From Micractinium sp. NFX-FRZ (taxonomy: Eukaryota; Chlorophyta; Trebouxiophyceae; Chlorellales; Chlorellaceae), in assembly GCA_029339195.1 (NCBI GenBank), contig JAPTJF010000056.1, positions 62,001 to 126,000 of the forward strand: a stretch of DNA of 64,000 nt, read 5' to 3'. The position numbers were made by a program, and so were the translations under genes. Below are positions 57,501-64,000 of this stretch, piece by piece. The notes under the pieces were generated by a model. It made no database searches. It was given only the letters and a program-made list of their open reading frames with translations, and was not told the origin of the DNA. The stretch's first letter is position 1. Each line of letters begins with the position of its first letter.

Positions 57501-60036
57501 CCCTCTCCGTGCCACGCATGCGCCCCGCCGACGGCTCCGACGTGAGCACAGCGGGGGCGATGCTTGGGTGGTGCCGTTGAGAGAGCAGCATAGGGGGGCG
57601 GCAGTGTTGAGAGGCAACAGCCTGCCCTCTGCCTCCTGTCGCCCGCTTTGCTAAGTGTAAATGATTGATCCATCAAGCGGTCGATCGATTGATTGCCCCT
57701 ACTCAGCATTATCCCTCCCGCCTCCGCGTCACTTTTACCATGCCCCTTGGTGTGTGTGCCTGCAGGTCTCCCTGGCGCCCCCCTACGCCGTGGACGACGC
57801 CACGTTCAAGAAGCTGGTGGCCATCCTGCGCATCGCAGTGCCCTACACCGGCATGATTCTCAGGTGGGGGCGGGTGGGAGGAGGGGCAGGGCAAGGGAAG
57901 GTGGCAGTTGGGGCTGGGCAAGTGGGACGCAGGCAGGGCGGAGGGTGCTGCTGTTCCAGTAGGGCAGAAGGGTGATGACGCCGTGCCGCCGCTGTGGGGC
58001 ACGGTGTGGCTTGTGTGTGCAACCTCCCGCTTGGCCCTATACCGCTTTGCTTCATGGGGTTTCCTGCTTCTTTGCCTAACCCGCCCTCTATTGCGGCCAC
58101 ACCCCGCAGCACCCGCGAGTCCCCCGAGATGCGCAAGGAGCTGCTGCGGGTGGGCATGAGCCAGATGAGCGCCGGATCCAAGACGGATGTGGGCGCATAC
58201 CACAGGCACGCAGGGCAGGGCAGGGTGGCTGTTGGTCGGCTGCCAGAATGAGGGCTTGCCGGCGGGCACGCGTCTCCTTGTACCGCTGTGCCGGGCCCTG
58301 CCAGGGGTGCCCCAGGTTACGCTGGGGGCCTGGAGCTCCCACCAAGCTGCGGCCTATCCCCGGCAAGCGCCGGCCAGGGCCTCCCCTGGCCGCACATTTC
58401 ATCGGCACCAACCCTCCTCTGCTGGCCTCCTGTTCGGGGCACGTCTCTCATGTGCAGGGACGACAGCAAGGCGACGGAGGAGAACCTGTCCGACCTGGGG
58501 GGCCAGTTCACGCTGGCAGACCACCGCCCCGGTGAGTCGCCCCCTCTGCCCGCCTGCCTGCCCGCCTGCTTGCTACAGCCCACTGGCCAGGCAGCTCAGT
58601 GCCAGCCACCTCATCTTCCTCGTCTGTCGTGCCTGCCTGCCTTCCTGCCTGCCTAGACCCCGCGTATGAATCCGCCCTCTGAATGCTGCCTCGCTCGCTG
58701 CGTCCATTTCACACGGTGCCCCTGTCCTATTTAATCAAAACTGGCCTCGCAAGTTAACAATGCACTGTGTCCCCCCCCCCCTGCAGTGCAAGACATTGTT
58801 GTGGACCTGATGAAGGAGGGCTACGTCCCCTCCTGGTGCACCGCCTGCTACCGCAAGGGTGAGCATGGGGTGGGTGGGCGACGAGCAGAGGTGTGCCGGC
58901 GCGGGGCAAGTTCGCGGTGCCAGGACACATCAGCTGGGTTCAGGGCATGGAGGGGCGCAGCGGGGCAGGGGAACAGGGGCAGAGGGAGCGGGCAGCATCA
59001 CCAGAGCCTGCCTGCCTGCCTGCCTGCCTGCCAACCGCACCTTCCCCCAACCAGCCTCCCGGCCCTCTCTGTGCGCAGGCCGCACCGGCGAGCACTTCAT
59101 GAAGGTGAGAGCTGGGGCGGGGAGGGGATGGGCAGAGCGGGCAGAGTGGGCTGCTGTGAAACAAAAACAAAGTGCCGAGCTCACATTGTACCCCGGAGTC
59201 TCACTCTGGGCCGAACCATTTGCTGAACCCTTACCCACTCACCCAACGTCCACCTTGCGTTTACGCCCGCAGATTGCCAAGGCGGGCAACATCCACAACT
59301 TCTGCCACCCCAACAGCTTGTTCACCCTTCAGGAATACCTGGTAGGCCTGGGGGGGAGGCGCGGGAATGGGCAGTTGGGGTGCAGTTGGCGATACGTGGC
59401 CAATTCACATGCACGATCCTTTGCTGGCAGGGCGCCGCGCGCCTGCCGCTTGGAGGTCCCGTCTCTGGTGTCCACACCACTGCCCCTGCCTGTCCTTCAC
59501 ACCCCACACGTCTGCTTTGCCCCAGCCACCCACCTCCTCTCTGAAGAATGCCTACGGCAGCAAAGGAGGCCACAGCAGTGCCCGACCTCTCGTTGTCTCC
59601 CTTCCTCAATTGGTTCTTTCTCAAGTTTCTTCCTGTGCCTCCCTCCTCTTGTGCCCCTGTCCTGCAGAACGACTATGGCAGCGAGGAGGCCAAGCAGATT
59701 GGGGAGGAGCTGATCGAGAAGGAGCGGGTGATTGGCCTCAGCGACAGCGCGCAGGTGAGGCGGCGGCAGCGGGGTGGGAGGGAGTGTGTGATCTCGGCTG
59801 CACAAACAGCAGGCAGCCGAGGGGCAGTGGATTGGGCGCAACCAGGGGTGCAGTGGGTGCGGACCACCAAGAGGCACGGGCATGCTGTTTCATGCTGGGC
59901 CATGTGCACAATGCTGTGGTGCCACGCCGTCTGACCGGCTGACATGGCGCCCTGCTGTGCCACGCTGTGGTTGCAGGACCTGACCAAGCGCAAACTGGCC
60001 AAGGTGAACGCCGGCGAGCACGACGTCTACATCTAA
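54587..60036 (+). CDS. HYDG: [FeFe]-hydrogenase maturase HydG (radical-SAM tyrosine lyase)
   Basis: Exons 54587-54899, 55329-55430, 55641-55765, 56043-56187, 56568-56662, 56826-56904, 57069-57169, 57440-57541, 57766-57863, 58110-58205, 58458-58531, 58787-58858, 59079-59104, 59273-59341, 59668-59754, 59977-60036; 547 aa, the normal algal length. The Ala/Leu-rich first 50 residues look like a transit peptide; the frame is open upstream to an ATG at 54323. Radical-SAM cluster CVNNCRYC (about 163-170) and the C-terminal cluster C-x2-C-x22-C (SWCTACYRKG ... NIHNFCHPNS) are intact. The enzyme splits tyrosine to make the CO and CN ligands of the H-cluster in the plastid stroma. Two introns begin with GC (56663, ACAAG|GCAAGC; 58206, CACAG|GCACGC), required by frame and family alignment. 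One exon is 26 bp. Confidence 0.95.
59547..59578 (+). repeat. Partial copy of HYDG exon 15 in the upstream intron
   Basis: AATGCCTACGGCAGCAAAGG followed by AGGCCACAGCAG mirrors the start of exon 59668-59754 (NDYGSEEAKQI), 120 bp upstream of it. No good acceptor precedes the copy. Confidence 0.55.
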
Positions 60037-61507
60037 AGCAGCTGCCCACACCCCAGCCAGACTGAGGAGGCAGCACGGCGCGGCGCAGGGCAGCGCCGAC
60101 GAGCATGCGCCTGCATCTGAACTCACAGCACACAAGCTGGGCTGAGCTGGCTGGCTGAGGCGCCGTGGGTTGCAAGGCGCTGCACAGCGCTGGCCGCCGT
60201 GCTTGCGCCAACCAAACCCTACGGAGGGTGCCTGCTGTGCGTCCCCCCCCCACCCACCCACCCACCACACACACACACGAATAATTTCTGCTTCGCGTGC
60301 CAGGTTTAGACCTAGTGCAATCGAAGATGCTAACCCAGGGGGCAGGATGCGTGCTGCACCTTCCCCTTCTTTTGTCCCATCTTGCCCCCTCTCCCCTTGT
60401 CCGGTGCTCTCTATTCTTTCGTGCCCATTTCCCTGGCCTCGCCCCGTCCCCTGTATCCTCTTTCTCAGTGCTTCAGGCCAAACTGCTGCTGCCTTAGCGG
60501 CCGAGTCGCCCCGCCGCCCCTCCCCTCACCTTTTCCCTCCTCCCTGCACTCCCACATGTTCCGCCAGCATCACAACGCCGCGCCGCCTGATACCTGCGCC
60601 TCGGCAGATGGCACCCTCGAGTGCAGAGCCCTCGTTACTCCCCTCAAATGCATGCCTCGCCAGCCAAATGCATCGAACCGTCCCCATGTCATGTGTCCCA
60701 TCCTTTTCGCACCACCTTGCATCTGCCCCGCCCAAGTGAGTAACAACAGGGGCCTTGATCGCGCATGGAGTGACAGCTGGAGTGACAGTTGGAGTGACAG
60801 ATGGAGTGAGGAAGCTGAGTCACATCAGGGGGTGTTTTCTGTGTCTACTGAGTTGGCTCGCAGGCATGTGGCAGCGGCCAGCCTCCACCCCAACCTGCCA
60901 TCCTACTTTCCCCTGGCCTCGGTTCCAGCAAGGTTGCCACAGCTGTGCAGCCAATGTAGGAAGCAACATGCGATAAGTTGTGCCAACCAGGGTAGAGCGG
61001 GTAGCCATGAGTGCAGTGAGCAATCAAATGGCCAGTCGCAGTGCCCGCTCACCTCCCTGACCTGCCCACATGCCACCGGACATGGGGATCCCTCTGCACC
61101 CCAGTCTGCCAGCTATCTCAACTTACAATGCGAATTTAGAGCAGTGGATGCAGATGCGAAGAGTTAGGCAGGCAGGCGTGACTGGGCGCTCTGTGGGGCA
61201 AGCAAGGTTAAGCAAGGCGCTCCGGGAGGGGGGGCCGCCGGCGGGGAACAGCAAATGCAAGAGCTAGCAACAGACAGGGGCGCCAGCAGCAGTGGCAGCC
61301 TCCGGAGTGCTCCTCTGCCGTCAAGGCCAGGGCCAAGCGGTGGGAGGCAGGTCCGGAGCTGCCCGCTGCTGGCGGCACCAGTAGGCGGGCGAGAGGCCAG
61401 TCACGCTCATGGTTTCCTGTCTGGTGACGTTGATTGCGACGCTAAATGGGTGGCTGTGCATACAAGCTCGTTCCTCCCGGTTGCCGTTAATGCCCGACAG
61501 CAAGCGC
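60037..61507. other. Region between HYDG and the cysteine-rich gene
   Basis: 1.5 kb with no splice-supported exons. It holds a CCCACCCACC/ACACAC run near 60250 and a 12-bp minisatellite. Expected content: 3' UTRs of the two convergent genes. Confidence 0.45.
60766..60812 (+). repeat. 12-bp minisatellite
   Basis: Four units of TGGAGTGACAGN in tandem, the last degenerate. Confidence 0.8.
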
Positions 61508-62673
61508 TCACGGCTTCGCGCCAGGCGCAGCTGGCACGCACTTGCCATAGCTCGACAGCGGGACCGTTTGGTTGCCGTCTGCGGGCAGAGGCAAGGGGGA
61601 AGGCGCCACACCCCTCTCACAACTTGCGCACCGCAGGGCCTCTTCTCACGCGGTTTAGCAGCCACAGACCAGCCTTTGCAGGGTGCAATGGCTGCACAGC
61701 CTGCCTGCCCGCCAACCCCCGACAGACAGCAGGCTTGCGTTGCAGGCTGAGGGCCCCAGCCGGCGTCCAGTCTGCCAAGATGACACACATTGTGCCTATC
61801 AGGCAGGCTCACCTTGCAGGGACAGGTAGGCCTCGTAAGACTCACTAACATCCGCCCCCAGGCAGACCAGGCTTGGGTCGGCACACGAGAAGTCGCCGGC
61901 ACCGTCGGAGGGCGGCGGGCAGCAGGGGCCGCCCGCCTTGCCGCAGTCCTGCAGGGGGAGGGAGGGTGGGAGGGGTAAAGGAAGGTTGACTGGGGCTGTG
62001 GCTGCAGCCTCACAGAACCACCCAGCAAGCAGCCCAGGCAGAAACTTCCTGGAAGGGGAGGCATGAGCGGCGGGTCAGCACGCTGAAAGCTGAGCGTTGC
62101 TCAGACCTGAGGCACCGGGAGGCAGAGGGAGGGCTGCGGGCACGCCCCGGGGATGCCGGGGGGCGTGAACTGGAAGAAGTGGCACCAGAGGTCGGCTGAG
62201 CCGCAGCAGCCAAAGTAGCGGGGCAAGCCTGCAGAGCAGCAGGGTGGCAGCCGTGTTATGATCCATGGGTGTGATCTTGCCGGCAGCATCACGTGGCCCT
62301 CGAGAGAGGCTCCCCCACCTCCTCGACAGCAAGCATGTCGTGCTACCTCTTAGCATCCCCATATGATGCAGCTAACTGTGTGCCTGTGCCCAGATATAAG
62401 GAGCCCCTCTTTCAATCGACCTGTAGGTCAGTGCACGATGCAGCCCGCCCGCTCGCCTTGGACCGGCTGACAGCAGCACGGGTTGCCGGCGCCGCCGCAG
62501 CCGCCGTCAGAAGCCTGGCCCAGGCGCCTGCCCCCCTTGCTGGAATGGAAGCACAGGCTGCTAGATTGGTCCAGAAGCGCTCTGCGACTGCTAGTGTCTG
62601 CTGCGCTTGCGGTGACGAGGGCGGCCAGCAGCAGGCCTAGGCCGAGCAGCCCCGGACGCGTGTCGGAAGTCAT
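61508..62673 (-). CDS. Small cysteine-rich secreted protein
   Basis: Exons (minus) 62673-62472, 62228-62107, 61948-61813, 61578-61508; 176 aa. A signal peptide (LLGLGLLLAALVTASAA) precedes GGCGGAGNPCC, then RYFGCCGSADLWC, PGACPQPSLC, DCGKAGGPCCPPP, SCADPSLVCLG and SYGKCVPA. The repeated CGxxGxPCC plus C-x-x-x-L-x-C pattern suggests two disulfide-rich modules. The first donor (T|GTCAGC) is weak and was chosen because it is the only one giving the required phase. No named family recognised; a wall or extracellular role is inferred from the signal peptide. Confidence 0.65.
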
Positions 62674-63002
62674 GATGGGCGTCTACGTTCTGTGGTAGGG
62701 TGGAATCCGAACTCAAATTGGCGGGATGCCTGCGGTTGAGGCCCAAGGAGCCTCTTGTCCTCCCTGCACTTTCCTTCCCGCCTCGTCCATAGAAGCGTGC
62801 CCATGTACCGCCATGGCCAGCAAACATGAGGTGTATCTTACAGTCAAAAGTCGAGTCGTGGCAACTGTACAACACGGGAACGAGTCACGGCAACTGAACA
62901 ACACAATGGGTCACCAACAGGGGTCACAAAGAGGGAACCAGCCTTGCATGCACACACCCTGCCATCGCCGCCGCACTGCTGCAGCTCCCGCCGCCCTTGG
63001 AC
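62674..63002. other. Short intergenic region
   Basis: About 330 bp between the start of the cysteine-rich gene and the stop of the next minus-strand gene. GTCGTGGCAACTGTACAACA-like and CACGGCAACTGAACAACA-like phrases (62856, 62887) repeat once. Confidence 0.4.
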
Positions 63003-64000
63003 CTACGCCGCGGCAGGGAAGCGCTCCGCCCGGTTGTGCGGCTGCTCCCACCATGCCTCGCCGCCCTTGGGCACGATTGCATAGTAGTTCAGGCGGGGGT
63101 GGGAGGTGAAATAGTGGACCTGCAAGAGGCGGTGAGGGGGGCGCAAACAGGCACGCGGAGAGGCCGTGAGCAACAGTTGCTTGGCCGTGAGCAACAGTGA
63201 AGCAACTGCAGCCGGCCGAAAATGCGGGCCAGCGGCAGACCCGGCCATGCAGCGTGGATTAGGTGCAGTGCAAGGGGCGGCTCTGCCTGGGCTGCCCTGC
63301 CCTTCAGGTGCCCACCTTGATGTGCTGCATGTTGACCGACGCCGACACGCCTGCAAGGGCAGTCAGAAGGGGAGCATGTGGGCAACGAGTTGTTGGTTGT
63401 TGGATTAAACATTGGCATCACAGGTGCATGCCAGGCCAGCGAGAGGCGGTCGGGTTGGGCCCCTGTCTGCTCTGCCCACCTCAAATTCGTCAAAGCCTCT
63501 GCCTCCTTGCTGACACACCCACCCTCCCACGCCCACCCGCGCACCCACCCACGCACCTGGGGTCTGGAACACATCCTTTGTGTACTCCCGCAGCTGCAGG
63601 GCAGGCAGGCAGCGGGGGAAGCTAGCCAAGCGGCCATCTTAGCAAAGCACAGGAGACAGGCGGGCAGGCAGGCAGGCAGGCAAGGGAAGCTGCCCAGACA
63701 GGCAGGCAGCGCCGGCTGCCGCCAACAGTGACAGCACGCGCCCGAGCAGTGGCTGAGCGGGGTGGCGGCAAACCTTCCGCCTCGTCAGAGTGCCAGCAGT
63801 ACAGCGCCCTGTGCGCCCGCTCCTGCATCCCCGCAACCAATGCAGCAAAACAAGTATCAAACACCCACTCACGTTTGGTAACTCGTGGATGAAGTTGCGG
63901 CTGGTCTTGAAATACACAACATACACCTGCGACAGATGAGGGGCGGGGTGGGGGTGATGACTGGGCGCTCGACAGCGTGGGCTCAGCAGGCGCTGTCGTC
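63003..64000 (-). CDS. Glutathionyl-hydroquinone reductase (ECM4/YqjG-type GST), C-terminal part
   Basis: Exons (minus) 63926-63873, 63593-63557, 63350-63316, 63119-63003 join in phase to give VYVVYFKTSRNFIHELPN, LREYTKDVFQTPG, VSASVNMQHIK and HYFTSHPRLNYYAIVPKGG, ending NRAERFPAAA. This follows the C-terminal helical domain of ECM4/YqjG enzymes in order: FKxxxxxIxxxPN, a TxDxxQxPG-like turn, VNMxHIKxHYxxSHPxLN and IVPxG. The N-terminal thioredoxin-like half with the catalytic Cys lies beyond the window. The enzyme reduces glutathionyl-hydroquinones. One family position, usually the NP of INPxGIVP, reads NYYAIVP, so substrate detail is open. Confidence 0.75.

Noticed and set aside
1..64000. 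tRNA, rRNA, CRISPR or organellar sequence
   Set aside because: No T-loop/acceptor pair, rRNA core or regular spacer array was seen; composition and introns are nuclear.

Overview
The window is nuclear DNA of a GC-rich green alga, most likely a Chlorella-type trebouxiophyte. Nearly every gene is split into many short exons (26-570 bp) bounded by GTGAGT-like donors and pyrimidine-tract/CAG acceptors, several genes are followed by the chlorophyte polyadenylation motif TGTAA, and the [FeFe]-hydrogenase maturases appear as the HYDEF fusion next to HYDG, a chlorophyte arrangement. Gene models below were assembled by eye from splice sites, reading-frame phase and family similarity; exon coordinates are given in each entry.

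Left third (1-26 kb): the start of a hydrophilic stress-protein-like gene (minus), a papain-family peptidase whose catalytic Cys reads Ser and which has two alternative last exons (plus), a roughly 900-residue protein combining an AN1-like zinc finger, three CDC48/p97 N-domain repeats and an MDM2-type RING (minus), a 3.0-kb element with terminal inverted repeats, a second and a third (5'-truncated) copy of the stress-protein-like gene with a tandem-repeat field, a large perfect-looking hairpin and RRM-like exons between them, and a BAX-inhibitor/Lifeguard membrane protein (minus).

Middle (26-45 kb): a complete TTC27-type TPR gene with three copies of a 190-bp repeat in its introns, three tandem paralogues of an unrecognised single-pass membrane protein, and a divergent pair of secreted proteins, one of them proline-rich.

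Right third (45-64 kb): HYDEF (minus) and HYDG (plus) stand head to head on a 452-bp shared promoter; their products assemble the diiron site of [FeFe]-hydrogenase. Beyond them lie a small cysteine-rich secreted protein (minus) and the 3' part of an ECM4/YqjG-type glutathionyl-hydroquinone reductase (minus).

Two genome-level habits stand out: GC-AG introns (four with strong frame support) and short tandem duplications that copy exon edges together with their splice sites, seen in five genes. The only assembly defect is a poly-C tract plus ten Ns inside a HYDEF intron.
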